Part shown: one piece after another, positions 42,903 to 51,327 of the stretch
Numbering within the stretch: position 1 is the first letter of the stretch
How the letters are laid out: every line of letters starts with the position of its first letter
DNA from: Microbispora hainanensis
Lineage (GTDB): Bacteria > Actinomycetota > Actinomycetes > Streptosporangiales > Streptosporangiaceae
DNA length: 64,000 bases
Assembly (NCBI RefSeq): GCF_006874475.1
Contig: NZ_VIRM01000014.1
Coordinates: 1-64,000 of the forward strand
Direction of reading: 5' to 3'
Made by a program: the position numbers and the translations under genes
The notes under the pieces: generated by a model
The model's input: only the letters and a program-made list of their open reading frames with translations
Told to the model about the DNA's origin: nothing
Databases searched by the model: none

Positions 42903-43970
42903 GTGATCACGTTCGAAGACGTCACCAAGCGCTACCGGGACGGGACGGTGGCCGTGGACGAGCTCAGCTTGGAGGTGCCCAACGGTGCGATCACCGTGTT
43001 CGTGGGCCCATCCGGCTGCGGCAAGACCACGTCGCTGCGGATGATCAATCGCATGATCGACGCCACCTCCGGCCGCATCACCCTGGACGGTCAGGACGTG
43101 CGCGAGATCGACCCGCCCACGCTCCGGCGCGGCATCGGGTATGTGATCCAGCAGGCGGGCCTGTTCCCGCACCGCAAGATCGTGGACAACGTCGCGACGG
43201 TGCCCTACCTGCTGGGCTGGAACAAGAAGAAGGCACGCGCCCGCGCGATGGAGCTGCTCGACCTGGTCGGGCTCGACCCTGGCCTGGCCGATCGCTATCC
43301 CTTTCAGCTTTCGGGCGGGCAGCAGCAGCGCGTCGGCGTGGCCCGGGCGCTCGCGGCCGACCCTCCGGTGCTGCTCATGGACGAGCCGTTCAGCGCCGTC
43401 GACCCGATCGTGCGGGCCAGTCTCCAGGACGAGCTGCTGCGGCTGCAGTCGGAGCTGCGCAAGACGATCGTGTTCGTCACCCACGACATCGACGAGGCGG
43501 TCAAGCTCGGCGACACGGTGGCCGTCATGCGTGTCGGCGGGCGGCTGGCCCAGATGGCCGGCCCGGCCACGCTGCTCACCGAGCCCGCCGACGACTTCGT
43601 CCGCGAGTTCCTCGGCCGCGACCGCGGCATCCGGCGGCTCTCGTTCATCTCGGCCAAAGAGGTACGCCTGCGCCCGGCGCCGTCCGATCTGGTGACCGAC
43701 GAGGACGGCAGGCCGCTCGGCTGGCGCACCGCGGAGGGGCTCGCGGCCCACGGCACCTTCAATCCGGAGACCGACTCGCTGCGCGCGGCACTCGACGCGG
43801 CGCTGCTGTCGGCCAACGGCACCGCGGTGGCCGTGGACGAGGAGGGCCGCGTGCGCGGCGTGGCCGGCCGGGACGCGATCGACGAACTACTCGCCGAGTA
43901 CGCGCCGCCCGCCGCAGGCCCCGCACCCGGAGCTTCAAGGGGCGGCACCTCCGAGGGGGCGCCCACGTGA
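42903..43970 (+). CDS. Betaine/choline-type ABC importer ATPase (OpuCA/ProV-like)
   Basis: 355 residues from GTG 42903 with GGGCGAG upstream. Walker A VFVGPSGCGKTTSLRMINRM has the RMINRM ending typical of ProV/OpuA ATPases. VIQQAGLFPHRKIVDNV, signature LSGGQQQRVGVARAL and Walker B LLMDEPFSAVDP follow. After residue 240 comes a CBS-like tail (LRAALDAALLSANGTAVAVD...GVAGRDAIDELL), which in OpuA senses ionic strength. It starts a four-gene operon with two permeases and a binding protein, a full osmoprotectant-type importer. Confidence 0.94.
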   Translation: MITFEDVTKRYRDGTVAVDELSLEVPNGAITVFVGPSGCGKTTSLRMINRMIDATSGRITLDGQDVREIDPPTLRRGIGYVIQQAGLFPHRKIVDNVATVPYLLGWNKKKARARAMELLDLVGLDPGLADRYPFQLSGGQQQRVGVARALAADPPVLLMDEPFSAVDPIVRASLQDELLRLQSELRKTIVFVTHDIDEAVKLGDTVAVMRVGGRLAQMAGPATLLTEPADDFVREFLGRDRGIRRLSFISAKEVRLRPAPSDLVTDEDGRPLGWRTAEGLAAHGTFNPETDSLRAALDAALLSANGTAVAVDEEGRVRGVAGRDAIDELLAEYAPPAAGPAPGASRGGTSEGAPT

Positions 43971-44641
43971 CCGACGAGCCCCTCGTCCGCTGGGACTGGA
44001 TCGCGCGCAACTGGGCCAACGGCGGCCCCACCGCGATCAGCGCCCTGCTGGAGAACCACGTCGTGATGGCCTTCCTGCCCGTGCTGTTCGGGCTGGTCGT
44101 GGCCCTGCCGCTGGGCCTGGCCTGCGTGCGCTGGCGCTGGCTCTACCAGCCGACCGCCGCGCTGATGAACGTCACCTACTCACTGCCGTCCCTCGTGCTG
44201 TTCTCGATCTTCCTGTCGATCACCGGGCTCACCCGGTCGACCGTCGTCATCCCGCTGACGTTCTTCGCGCTCGCGGTGCTGATCCCCGCCGTGGTGGACG
44301 GCCTGGCCTCGGTGCCCGACTCCGTGAGGCAGTCGGCGGTGGCGATGGGGTTCCGGCCCGCGCGCCGGCTGCTGCGGGTCGAGCTGCCGGTCGCGGTGCC
44401 GGTGGTGCTGGCCGGGCTGCGGGTCGCGACCGTGTCGAGCATCAGCCTGGTCAGCGTGGGCGCGCTCATCGGCCAGGGCGGGCTGGGCAACCTGTTCATC
44501 GACGGCTGGCAGCGGCAGTTCTACACGCCGATCGTGGTCGGGATCGCGCTCATCGTCCTGCTCGCCGTGCTCGCCGACGGGCTGCTCGTGCTCGCCCAGC
44601 GGCTGCTGACCCCCTGGTCCCGGGCGAGGAGGACGGCGTGA
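43967..44641 (+). CDS. Betaine/choline-type ABC importer permease 1
   Basis: 224 residues, five or six membrane segments. SAVAMGFRPARRLLRVELPV is the EAA loop that docks on the ATPase, and GQGGLGNLFIDGWQRQ is typical of OpuCB/ProW-like permeases. GTG 43967 overlaps the ATPase stop by 4 nt. The next permease overlaps its stop in the same way, so the three inner-membrane parts are made in ratio. Confidence 0.93.
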   Translation: MTDEPLVRWDWIARNWANGGPTAISALLENHVVMAFLPVLFGLVVALPLGLACVRWRWLYQPTAALMNVTYSLPSLVLFSIFLSITGLTRSTVVIPLTFFALAVLIPAVVDGLASVPDSVRQSAVAMGFRPARRLLRVELPVAVPVVLAGLRVATVSSISLVSVGALIGQGGLGNLFIDGWQRQFYTPIVVGIALIVLLAVLADGLLVLAQRLLTPWSRARRTA

Positions 44642-45300
44642 ACTGGCTGGCCGGCTTCTTCGGCGACGCGGCGCACTGGTCGGGCCCGGACGGCATCCCG
44701 GTCCGGCTGCTCGAACACCTGGAGTTCTCGGCCGCGGCCTTCCTCGTCGCGGCGCTGATCGCCGTGCCGCTCGGCATGCTCATCGGCCACACGGGCCGCG
44801 GCGCGCTGCTCGTCGTGGTCGCGGCGAACGCCGCCCGGGCGCTGCCGACGCTCGGCCTGCTCGTGCTCGTGGTGCTGCTGGCGGGCGTGGGGACCGTCCT
44901 GCCGGTGCTGATCCCGCTGATCGTGCTCGCGGTGCCGCCCATCCTGGTGAACACGTACGAGGGCGTGCGGGGGGTGGACGCCGACCTGCGCGACGCGGCG
45001 TACGGCATGGGCCTGCGCGGGCGTCAGGTGCTGTTCCGCACGCTGACCCCGGTCGCGCTGCCGCTGATCCTGCTGGGCCTGCGCCTCGCCGCCATCCAGG
45101 TCGTCTCGACCGCCACCGTGGCGGCGTTCGTGGGGCTGGGCGGCCTCGGCCGGTTCATCATCGACGGCCTGGCGACCAAGACCTATGCGGATGTGGTCGG
45201 GGGAGCGGTCCTGGTGGCCGCGCTCGCCCTGGCCGTCCAGTTCGCCTTCGTCCTGCTCGACCGGGCGGTCGTCTCGCCCGGTGTCCGCCAGGTCCGCTAA
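44638..45300 (+). CDS. Betaine/choline-type ABC importer permease 2
   Basis: 220 residues, homologous to the preceding permease. The EAA loop is RDAAYGMGLRGRQVLFRTLT, and FVGLGGLGRFIIDGLATKTY ends the core. FSAAAFLVAALIAVPLGMLI is the first membrane segment after a short periplasm-side start (MNWLAGFFGDAAHW). GTG 44638 overlaps the previous stop. It pairs with permease 1 as a heterodimer, as in OpuCB/OpuCD. Confidence 0.93.
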   Translation: MNWLAGFFGDAAHWSGPDGIPVRLLEHLEFSAAAFLVAALIAVPLGMLIGHTGRGALLVVVAANAARALPTLGLLVLVVLLAGVGTVLPVLIPLIVLAVPPILVNTYEGVRGVDADLRDAAYGMGLRGRQVLFRTLTPVALPLILLGLRLAAIQVVSTATVAAFVGLGGLGRFIIDGLATKTYADVVGGAVLVAALALAVQFAFVLLDRAVVSPGVRQVR

Positions 45301-45310
45301 TCTCGATTTT

Positions 45311-45337
45311 ATCCCCCTATAATGAAGGGATTTTTTT
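45311..45337. promoter_or_regulatory. Small hairpin with T-tract before the binding-protein gene
   Basis: ATCCC (45311-45315) can pair with GGGAT (45327-45331), followed by seven T. It may be an attenuator that changes the ratio of binding protein to permease. The same stretch holds TATAAT (45318-45323), so a separate promoter for the binding-protein gene is the alternative. Confidence 0.4.
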
Positions 45338-45340
45338 GGT

Positions 45341-46261
45341 ATGAGGCGTATCTTCGGCGTCGCGGCGGTCGCACTGACCGCGGCGCTCACGTTATCGGCC
45401 TGCGGGAGCTCCGACCCGCTCTCCACGACCGCGTCCGCCGCCCCGTCGGCGTCGGGCTCGGGCGACGCCGCCGCCGCGAAGGTCGTCGTCGGCTCCTTCA
45501 ACTTCCCCGAGAGCGTCCTGCTCGCCTCGATGTACGCCCAGGCCCTCCAGGCCAAGGGGGTCACGGTCGAGGAGAAGCCCAACATCGGCAGCCGCGAGGT
45601 CGTCTACGACCAGGTCAAGGGCGGCGGCCTGACCGTGCTGCCCGAATATGCCGGGTCGCTGCTGGCGTTCATCGACAAGTCGAGCACCGCCAGGACCAAG
45701 GACGAGATCCTCGCGGGCCTGAAGGCCAAGCTGCCCCCGGAGCTGGAGATCCTGGAACCGGCGGCGGCCGAGGACAACAACTCGCTCACGGTCACCAAGG
45801 CCACGGCCGACAAATACCAGCTCAGCACCATTGAAGACCTCGTCAAGGTGGCGAAGGACTTCGTGGTCGGCGGCCCGCCGGAGTTCAAGCAGCGCCAGGA
45901 GGAGAACTTCAAGAGCGTCTACGGCCTGGAGTTCAAGCAGTGGAAGCCCACCGGCGACACCACCGCTGACGCGATCAAGAGCGGCACGGTCCAGGTGGGC
46001 AACGTGTTCACCACCGACCCCAAGATCGTGCTGAACGACCTCGTGCCGCTGCAGGACAACAAGAACGCCTTCGGCTCCGAGAACGTGACGCCCCTCGTCT
46101 ACAAGGCCGGGGTGAACGACACCGTCACCTCCACGCTGAACGCGGTCTCCGCCAAGCTGGACACCCAGACGCTGGTCACCCTGATGAAGCGCATCGCCGT
46201 CGACAAGGACGACCCGCCCGTGGTGGCCAAGGACTGGCTCACCCAGAACGGCCTGGTCTGA
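45341..46261 (+). CDS. Osmoprotectant-type substrate-binding lipoprotein (OpuCC/ProX-like)
   Basis: 306 residues. A lipoprotein signal MRRIFGVAAVALTAALTLSA ends in the lipobox LSAC-G, with Cys lipidation expected, then a Ser/Ala-rich tether. The mature part has VVVGSFNFPESVLLASMYAQ, KPNIGSREVVYDQVKGG and LTVLPEYAGSLLAFIDK, the fold and segments of OpuCC/OsmF. The ligand could be betaine, choline or carnitine; the aromatic cage cannot be located with certainty. The stop is followed by a strong hairpin terminator. Confidence 0.94.
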   Translation: MRRIFGVAAVALTAALTLSACGSSDPLSTTASAAPSASGSGDAAAAKVVVGSFNFPESVLLASMYAQALQAKGVTVEEKPNIGSREVVYDQVKGGGLTVLPEYAGSLLAFIDKSSTARTKDEILAGLKAKLPPELEILEPAAAEDNNSLTVTKATADKYQLSTIEDLVKVAKDFVVGGPPEFKQRQEENFKSVYGLEFKQWKPTGDTTADAIKSGTVQVGNVFTTDPKIVLNDLVPLQDNKNAFGSENVTPLVYKAGVNDTVTSTLNAVSAKLDTQTLVTLMKRIAVDKDDPPVVAKDWLTQNGLV

Positions 46262-46276
46262 CAGCGACCACGTAGC

Positions 46277-46328
46277 CGAACGCCTCCCGGCCGGAGCATT
46301 ACTCGTGTTCCCCACCGGGAGGCGTTCG
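46277..46328. terminator. Hairpin terminator of the importer operon
   Basis: Perfect 14-bp arms CGAACGCCTCCCGG (46277-46290) and its complement (46315-46328) with a 24-nt loop, starting 16 nt after the lipoprotein stop. Confidence 0.85.
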
Positions 46329-46374
46329 TCTGTCCGGACCGGACGGCGCTCGACCCGGCGCGGTTTCCGCTCGC

Positions 46375-46446
46375 CGGTGCCAGTGCCAGTGCCAGTGCCA
46401 GTGCCAGTGCCAGTGCCAGTGCCAGTGCCGGTGCCGGTGCCGGTGT
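46375..46446. repeat. 6-bp tandem repeat (GTGCCA/GTGCCG), about 12 units
   Basis: A run of GTGCCA units, changing to GTGCCG near the right end. It codes Val-Pro or Gly-Thr dipeptides depending on frame and strand, none in a convincing gene. It borders the decayed region. Confidence 0.85.
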
Positions 46447-46479
46447 CGGCCGGTCGGGCATCCCCGGCGCCCTGCCTTC

Positions 46480-46840
46480 GCCCCGGCCACTCGGGGTCGG
46501 AGACCTCCGTCACCTGCACCCCGTCCAGGTCGAGCCCTGCCCACCGGCCTGCGTCCAGCGTGAGGATGCCGGCCCCCCGCCAGCCGAGCGAGCATCGCCG
46601 TGTGCGCGTCCTCCCACAGCGGCCTGCCGTCGCCGGTCAGCCGCGCCGCGGCCTGCCCGAGTTCGAGCGCGTCGCCGAAGTCGCCCAGCGGACCGTACGC
46701 GGCGGGTTCCGCCGCGTGGCCCCGGTCAGGCGATGGCGGTCAGAGCGGTGGAGCGGGCCGTGACGAGGGCGCGCAGGGCGTTCTCGGTGGCCTGGTCGGC
46801 CGGGGTGAGGACGAACAGGCGCGAACGCCACCCCCGCCCT
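46480..46840 (-). pseudogene. Decayed gene pair, possibly antitoxin plus PIN-type toxin
   Basis: On the minus strand, LFVLTPADQATENALRALVT then ARSTALTAIA ends at a TGA at 46728-46726. Just below it, GDFGDALELGQAAARLTGDG and RPLWEDAHTAMLARL continue only if one base is removed near 46580, into GILTLDAGRWAGLDLDGVQV and TEVSDPEWP. The LWEDAHTA...ILTLDAGRW order resembles the end of PIN-domain toxins. Frames are broken and no start is found, so this is a remnant. The identification is tentative. Confidence 0.4.
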
Positions 46841-46907
46841 GGCCTCCTTCGCCCTGTCCTCCCACGTCATCGGCTACGCCCGCATCACCGCGACCGCCAA
46901 GCGCTGA
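46840..46907 (+). pseudogene. Short gene fragment of unknown origin
   Basis: A plus-strand tail reading ALASFALSSHVIGYARITAT then AKR and stop at 46905-46907. It has good actinomycete codon use but no upstream gene body. Together with the minus-strand remnant it shows that 46.3-46.94 kb is a site of repeated loss or insertion. The rest of that stretch holds nothing I can support. Confidence 0.35.
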
Positions 46908-46940
46908 GAACGCTCCGTACGCGGGATCCGGGATCGGTCC

Positions 46941-48803
46941 TCAGAGGTAGGGCCGCTGGTCGCGCTTGGCCTCCTCGTAGCGTTCGCGCGCGGCGCGCGC
47001 CTCGGGGAGCCCGGACACCTCGGCCACCGGCACGTCCCACCACGCCTCGGCGGCCGGTGCGGGGCCGGGGACCGTCTCGACGTAGACCACGGTCGTACGG
47101 GGGGAGGCGACCGCCTTGGCGAGCGCGGCCCGCAGGGTCTGCGGGTCGGTGGCCGTCAGCACGTCGGCGCCGAGGCTGGCCGCGTTGGCGGCGAGGTCCA
47201 CCGGCAGCCGCTCCCCGTCGAGCCGGCCGCCGGGGCCGCGCCTGCGATAGGCGGTGCCGAGCCGGAGCGCGCCGACCGACTCGCTCAGCGCGCCGATCGA
47301 GGCGAAGCCCTGGTTGTCGACCAGGACGATGACGAGCTTGACGCCCTCCTGCACGGCGGTGGCGATCTCCTGGGCCATCATCAGATAGGACCCGTCGCCG
47401 ACGAGCACGAACACCTCGCGCTCGGGCGCGGCGAGCTTCACCCCCAGGCCCCCGGCGATCTCGTAGCCCATGCAGGAGTAGCCGTACTCGACGTGATACT
47501 GCCCGGGGTCGGAGGCCCGCCAGAGCCGGTGCAGGTCGCCCGGCATCGACCCGGCGGCGTTGACCACCACCCCGCCCGCGGCGACCTCGTTCAGCACGCC
47601 GAGCACGACCGGCTGGGTCAGCTCGGTGCCGCCGCAGAACCGGTCGATCTCCGCCTGCCAGGCGGCGGCCAGCTCGGCCGCGCGGGCCGTCCATGCGGGG
47701 TCGGCCCGCCAGTCCACGTCGCCGAAGGCCGCGTCGAGCGTCTTCAGGGCCTCCCGGGCGTCGGCGACGAGCATCTCGGCCGCGTGCTTGGCGGCGTCGA
47801 ACGCCGCCACGTTGACGTTGAGGAACCGGGCCCGCCGGAACAGCGTCCGCGACGCGGTGGTGAAGTCGCTGTAGCGGGTGCCGATCCCGATGACCAGGTC
47901 GGCCTCGCGGGCCAGGGTGTCGGCCGCGCGCGTCCCGGTGTGCCCGATCGCGCCCACCGCGCACGGATGGTCGTACGGCAGCGCGCCCTTGCCGGCCTGG
48001 GTCTCGGCCACCGGCACGCCGTGGCGTGCGGCGAAGCGGCCCAGCTCGGCGCAGGCGTCGCTGTACCTGACCCCGCCCCCGGCGACGATCAGCGGGTGGC
48101 GCGAGCCGCGCAGCAGCGCGACGGCCCTGGCCAGGGCGGCGGGCTCGGGGACCGGCCGGGCCACGTGCCACACCCGGCGGGCGAACAGCTCCTCGGGCCA
48201 GTCGTACGCCTCGGCCTGCACGTCCTGCGGCAGCGCCAGCGTCACCGCGCCGGTCTCGGCGGGGTCGGTGAGCACCCGCATGGCCCCCAGCAGCGCCGCA
48301 GGAAGCTGCTCGGGCCGGTTGACCCGGTCCCAGAAGCGGCTGACGGGCCTGAGGCAGTCGTTGACGCCGACGTCGTACGACCGGGGGTCCTCCAGCTCCT
48401 GCAGCACCGGCGAGGCGGCCCGGGTGGCGAACAGGTCGCCGGGCAGCAGCAGCACTGGCAGCCGGTTGATCGTGGCCAGCGCGGCCCCGGTCACCATGTT
48501 GGTCGCGCCCGGCCCGATCGAGCTGGTGCAGGCGAGCGTGGACAGCCGGCCGGACTGCCGGGCGTAGCCGGCGGCCGTGTGCACCATCGCCTGCTCGTTG
48601 CGGGCCAGATAGTAGGGCAGCGGGTCGCGCGTGCCCGCGCCCTGCTCCGCCAGGGCCTGGCCGACGCCCGCGACGTTGCCGTGCCCGAAGATGCCGAAGC
48701 ACCCGGCGATGAGCCGGTGCTCGACGCCGTCGCGTTCGGTCCACTGCCGCGCGAGGAACCGCACCAGCGCCTGCGCGACCGTGAGCCTCGTCGTGTTCGT
48801 CAT
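46941..48803 (-). CDS. iolD: 3D-(3,5/4)-trihydroxycyclohexane-1,2-dione acylhydrolase (IolD)
   Basis: 620 residues, ThDP-dependent enzyme fold. It opens the ring of the trihydroxycyclohexanedione intermediate of myo-inositol breakdown to 5-deoxy-glucuronate. GCFGIFGHGNVAGVGQAL near the start and YLARNEQAMVHTAAGYARQS with the catalytic Glu are IolD-specific. VLVGDGSYLMMAQEIATAVQ is the ThDP/Mg motif and VLVDNQGFASIGALSES follows. ATG 48803 has GGGAGGTG upstream and overlaps the iolB stop by 4 nt. Other inositol genes (iolA, C, E, G) are not in the window. Confidence 0.96.
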   Translation of the reverse strand: MTNTTRLTVAQALVRFLARQWTERDGVEHRLIAGCFGIFGHGNVAGVGQALAEQGAGTRDPLPYYLARNEQAMVHTAAGYARQSGRLSTLACTSSIGPGATNMVTGAALATINRLPVLLLPGDLFATRAASPVLQELEDPRSYDVGVNDCLRPVSRFWDRVNRPEQLPAALLGAMRVLTDPAETGAVTLALPQDVQAEAYDWPEELFARRVWHVARPVPEPAALARAVALLRGSRHPLIVAGGGVRYSDACAELGRFAARHGVPVAETQAGKGALPYDHPCAVGAIGHTGTRAADTLAREADLVIGIGTRYSDFTTASRTLFRRARFLNVNVAAFDAAKHAAEMLVADAREALKTLDAAFGDVDWRADPAWTARAAELAAAWQAEIDRFCGGTELTQPVVLGVLNEVAAGGVVVNAAGSMPGDLHRLWRASDPGQYHVEYGYSCMGYEIAGGLGVKLAAPEREVFVLVGDGSYLMMAQEIATAVQEGVKLVIVLVDNQGFASIGALSESVGALRLGTAYRRRGPGGRLDGERLPVDLAANAASLGADVLTATDPQTLRAALAKAVASPRTTVVYVETVPGPAPAAEAWWDVPVAEVSGLPEARAARERYEEAKRDQRPYL

Positions 48804-49612
48804 GAGACACCTCCCAGCCGGGGATCGACGGGCTGATCTGCCCACGTGTCGCGGATCCACGCGTGCCTCGGGTCGTCGGTGAAGGCCATCGACCGCGTGC
48901 CCGCCGGGCCGGCCAGGACGTTCAGGTAGTAGAGGTCGTAGCCGGGCGCGGCCATCGACGGGCCGTGATAGCCGTGCGGGACGAGCACGACATCGCCCGC
49001 CGACACCTCGGCCAGCGTCTCGTGGGTGCCGTACACCCGCTGGTAGCCGGGGCCGCCCTCGAAGTAGTAGATCTCCTCGAGCACCGCCTCGTGCTCGGAG
49101 GGCGTGTCGTGCTTGTGGGGCGGATAGGACGACCAGTTGCCGCCCGGAGTGATCACCTCGACCGCCACGAGTTTGTCGCAGTCGAACGCCTCCGGGGAGC
49201 AGAAGTTGTTCACCTGCCGGGTCGCCTGCCCCGCCCCCCGGATCTCGACCGGCACGGCATCGGCCGGGCCGTACCTCACGGGGAGGCGGCGGGTGGCCCG
49301 GGCGGCCGGGAACGCGATCCTGCCCCTGCCGCTGACGGTGACCCAAGCGTCCACCGGCAGGTACGCGAAGTCGGTCGGCCCGGAGAACACCGAGGGGCGT
49401 CCGGTGAGCGACAGCCGCAGGCCGTCGGCGACGACGTCGCACGCGCCCGCCAGCGGCAGGACGAGCATCTCCTCCTCGCCCGTCGACAGCTCCACCGGCC
49501 GGTCCGCCAGGTCCACGACCCGCAGCCCGGCGTACGTCCAGCCCGCGGCCTCCGGGGTGATCTCGACGCCCCAGGGGCCGGAGGTCGCCATGCCGTACGG
49601 AATGTGGGTCAT
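48800..49612 (-). CDS. iolB: 5-deoxy-glucuronate isomerase (IolB)
   Basis: 270 residues, double cupin. It converts 5-deoxy-D-glucuronate to 5-dehydro-2-deoxy-gluconate, the step after IolD. The metal site lies in SSYPPHKHDTPSEHEAVLEE with the His/His/Glu cluster, followed by YYFEGGPGYQRVY and VLVPHGYHGPSMAAPGYDLY. ATG 49612 overlaps the stop of the collapsed aldolase reading frame, and its own stop overlaps iolD, so all three were once one coupled operon. Confidence 0.95.
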   Translation of the reverse strand: MTHIPYGMATSGPWGVEITPEAAGWTYAGLRVVDLADRPVELSTGEEEMLVLPLAGACDVVADGLRLSLTGRPSVFSGPTDFAYLPVDAWVTVSGRGRIAFPAARATRRLPVRYGPADAVPVEIRGAGQATRQVNNFCSPEAFDCDKLVAVEVITPGGNWSSYPPHKHDTPSEHEAVLEEIYYFEGGPGYQRVYGTHETLAEVSAGDVVLVPHGYHGPSMAAPGYDLYYLNVLAGPAGTRSMAFTDDPRHAWIRDTWADQPVDPRLGGVS

Positions 49613-49809
49613 GTGCTCTCCAGCAGGGTGACCGCGGCGTCCACGGCCACGCCGAGCACGCCCCGGGCCGGTCGGTCGGCCGCGATGATCAGCAGCGGGC
49701 CGCGCCCGCTCACCGGCGGACGGCGCCTGCGGACCGCGGCCGCGTGGGCCACCCGCTCCGGGTGCCAGGCCCGGTCGTCCCGCAGGCGGCGGCGGTCCTC
49801 CTCACGCAT
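49609..49809 (-). pseudogene. Collapsed Cgl0159-type (beta/alpha)8 aldolase gene, about 66 codons left
   Basis: MREEDRRRLRDDRAWHPERV then RRRRPPVSGRGPLLIIAADR-PARGVLGV matches my memory of the first 50 residues of the aldolase-like protein that precedes iolB in many actinomycetes, whose motif is normally AADHPARGALGV. Instead of the 230-odd following residues the frame jumps to AVDAAVTLLEST and stops. This looks like an in-frame internal deletion joining both ends, keeping the ATGA coupling to iolB. The His of AADHP is also replaced by Arg. It cannot be a working enzyme. Confidence 0.6.
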
Positions 49810-49911
49810 GCCCGGCGCCCCCCCTTCCTGCCCCTCCATCAGGAACGTTCCCCGTGACTGGGGGCAGTCCCCGCGCGGACCCGCGGGTCACGACGGTCTC
49901 GACCGCGTGAC

Positions 49912-50655
49912 TCAGCGCTCGACGAGGGTGACCTCAAGGGAATAATGCGAGGCCCGGTACACGTGCGAGCCGTGCTCGACCGCCCGTCCCTGGTCGTCGT
50001 AGGTGGTGCGGACCATCGTGAGCAGCGGGCAGCCGCGCCGCTCCTCCAGCAGCCGCGCCTCCGCCGGGGTGGCGGCGCGAGCGCCGATGCGCTGGTGCGC
50101 CACCCGCATCCGGATGCCGGTCTGGCGCAGCATCTCGTAGAGCCCGCGCTCCTGCAGCGACTCGGCGGACAGCGGGGCCAGCCCGACCGGCAGCCAGTTG
50201 TGCAGCAGGGCGAGCGGCTCTCCCATGGCGAACCTGATCCGCTCCAGTCGCAGCACCTCGGCGCCCGGTTCGACGCCGAGCGCCGCCGCGGCCTCCTCCC
50301 CGGCCGGGACGGTGTCCAGCGACAGCACCCGGGTCTCCGGCTTCTGCCCGGCCCTGCGCAGGTCGTCGTACAGGCTGGTCAGCTCGACCGAGCGCTTCAC
50401 CTGGCCGTGCACGACCTGGGTGCCGACGCCGCGCTTGCGGACGACCAGGCCCTTGTCGACGAGGAACTGGATCGCCTGGCGGATGGTGGGGCGGGACAGG
50501 CCGAGTCGCTCGGCGAGCTGGATCTCGTTGTCCAGCCGGGAGCCGGGGGGCAGCGTGCCGGCCTGGATGGCCTCCGAGATCCGCTCGGCCACCTGGAAAT
50601 AGAGGGGCACGGGGCTCGACCTGTCGAGGTCGATGTCCAATCGAGTGACGGTCAC
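49912..50655 (-). CDS. GntR/HutC-family transcriptional regulator
   Basis: 247 residues from GTG 50655. The winged helix is PLYFQVAERISEAIQAGTLP then RLGLSRPTIRQAIQFLVDKG. The C-terminal UTRA-type ligand domain includes LRLERIRFAMGEPLALLHNW and the ending GSHVYRASHYSLEVTL. Such regulators control sugar or polyol genes. It stands head-to-tail before the iol genes and so probably represses them, with an inositol-derived inducer. TGTCCGG repeats lie just upstream. Confidence 0.9.
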   Translation of the reverse strand: MTVTRLDIDLDRSSPVPLYFQVAERISEAIQAGTLPPGSRLDNEIQLAERLGLSRPTIRQAIQFLVDKGLVVRKRGVGTQVVHGQVKRSVELTSLYDDLRRAGQKPETRVLSLDTVPAGEEAAAALGVEPGAEVLRLERIRFAMGEPLALLHNWLPVGLAPLSAESLQERGLYEMLRQTGIRMRVAHQRIGARAATPAEARLLEERRGCPLLTMVRTTYDDQGRAVEHGSHVYRASHYSLEVTLVER

Positions 50656-50680
50656 GACCCGACGGTAGCTGACATCAGAA

Positions 50681-50707
50681 TGTCCGGACCAATGCCCGCG
50701 TGTCCGG
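50681..50707. promoter_or_regulatory. TGTCCGG direct repeats, GntR operator candidate
   Basis: TGTCCGGAC (50681-50689, containing the palindrome GTCCGGAC) and a second TGTCCGG (50701-50707) lie 26-52 nt upstream of the regulator's GTG. The 20-bp spacing places both on one face of the helix. Confidence 0.5.
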
Positions 50708-50835
50708 CAACGAGGGGAGACACCCCCTTCCGCAGGACGTGCCATCGAAGGGATCCCCGCGCATCCTGGGGAGCTCGGTTGCGCGTCCCGGTCCCCGGTG
50801 GCACAGTCGCACGCCGGAGGGGAAGGAGCCGGGGC

Positions 50836-51327
50836 GTGGGACCTGCACAGGGACTGTTCACCGAGGCCATGGCGCAGGTGGCCGCGGGCGTGGCCGTCGT
50901 GACGGTCAAGGACGACCGCGACGACCTGGGCACGACGGTCGCGACCCTGATGTCGGTGTCGCTCGACCCGCCGCTCGTGCTGATCAGCCTCGACTCGGCC
51001 GGATATCTCGCCGAGGTGCTGCTGCGCAGGGACCGCTGGGCGGCGAGCGTCCTCGCGGACGGCCAGCAGACGATCGCCTCCAGGTTCGCCACGGCCGGAC
51101 GGCCGGGCGCCCGGCTCCTGCTGGCCGGGGTCGCCCACCATCGCGGCGCGCACAGCGAGGCGCTCGTCGTGGAGGGCGGGGTGGCGGCGATCGAGGCCGA
51201 GACGGTCCAGGTCGTCCCGGCCGGCGATCACACGCTGTTCATCGGCGAGGTCCTCGGCGTCGACTACGTCGACGCGTCCAAGGCCCCGCTCGTACGGCTG
51301 CGCTCCCGCTACCGCCCGGTCCAGTGA
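50836..51327 (+). CDS. Flavin reductase-like (FMN-binding) protein
   Basis: 163 residues. FTEAMAQVAAGVAVVTVKDD then TTVATLMSVSLDPPLVLISL is the start of the DIM6/NTAB flavin reductase fold. WAASVLADGQQTIASRFATA and the ending HTLFIGEVLGVDYV fit as well. It would reduce FMN or FAD with NAD(P)H for a two-component monooxygenase, though none is adjacent. GTG 50836 has GGAAGGAG upstream. Its stop abuts the SppA stop on the other strand. Confidence 0.88.
   Translation: MGPAQGLFTEAMAQVAAGVAVVTVKDDRDDLGTTVATLMSVSLDPPLVLISLDSAGYLAEVLLRRDRWAASVLADGQQTIASRFATAGRPGARLLLAGVAHHRGAHSEALVVEGGVAAIEAETVQVVPAGDHTLFIGEVLGVDYVDASKAPLVRLRSRYRPVQ

Noticed and set aside
46305-46763. A 152-codon Val-Pro-rich frame over the GTGCCA repeat
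   Set aside because: Composition comes entirely from the repeat; no ribosome site, no family, and remnants of other genes are readable on the opposite strand.
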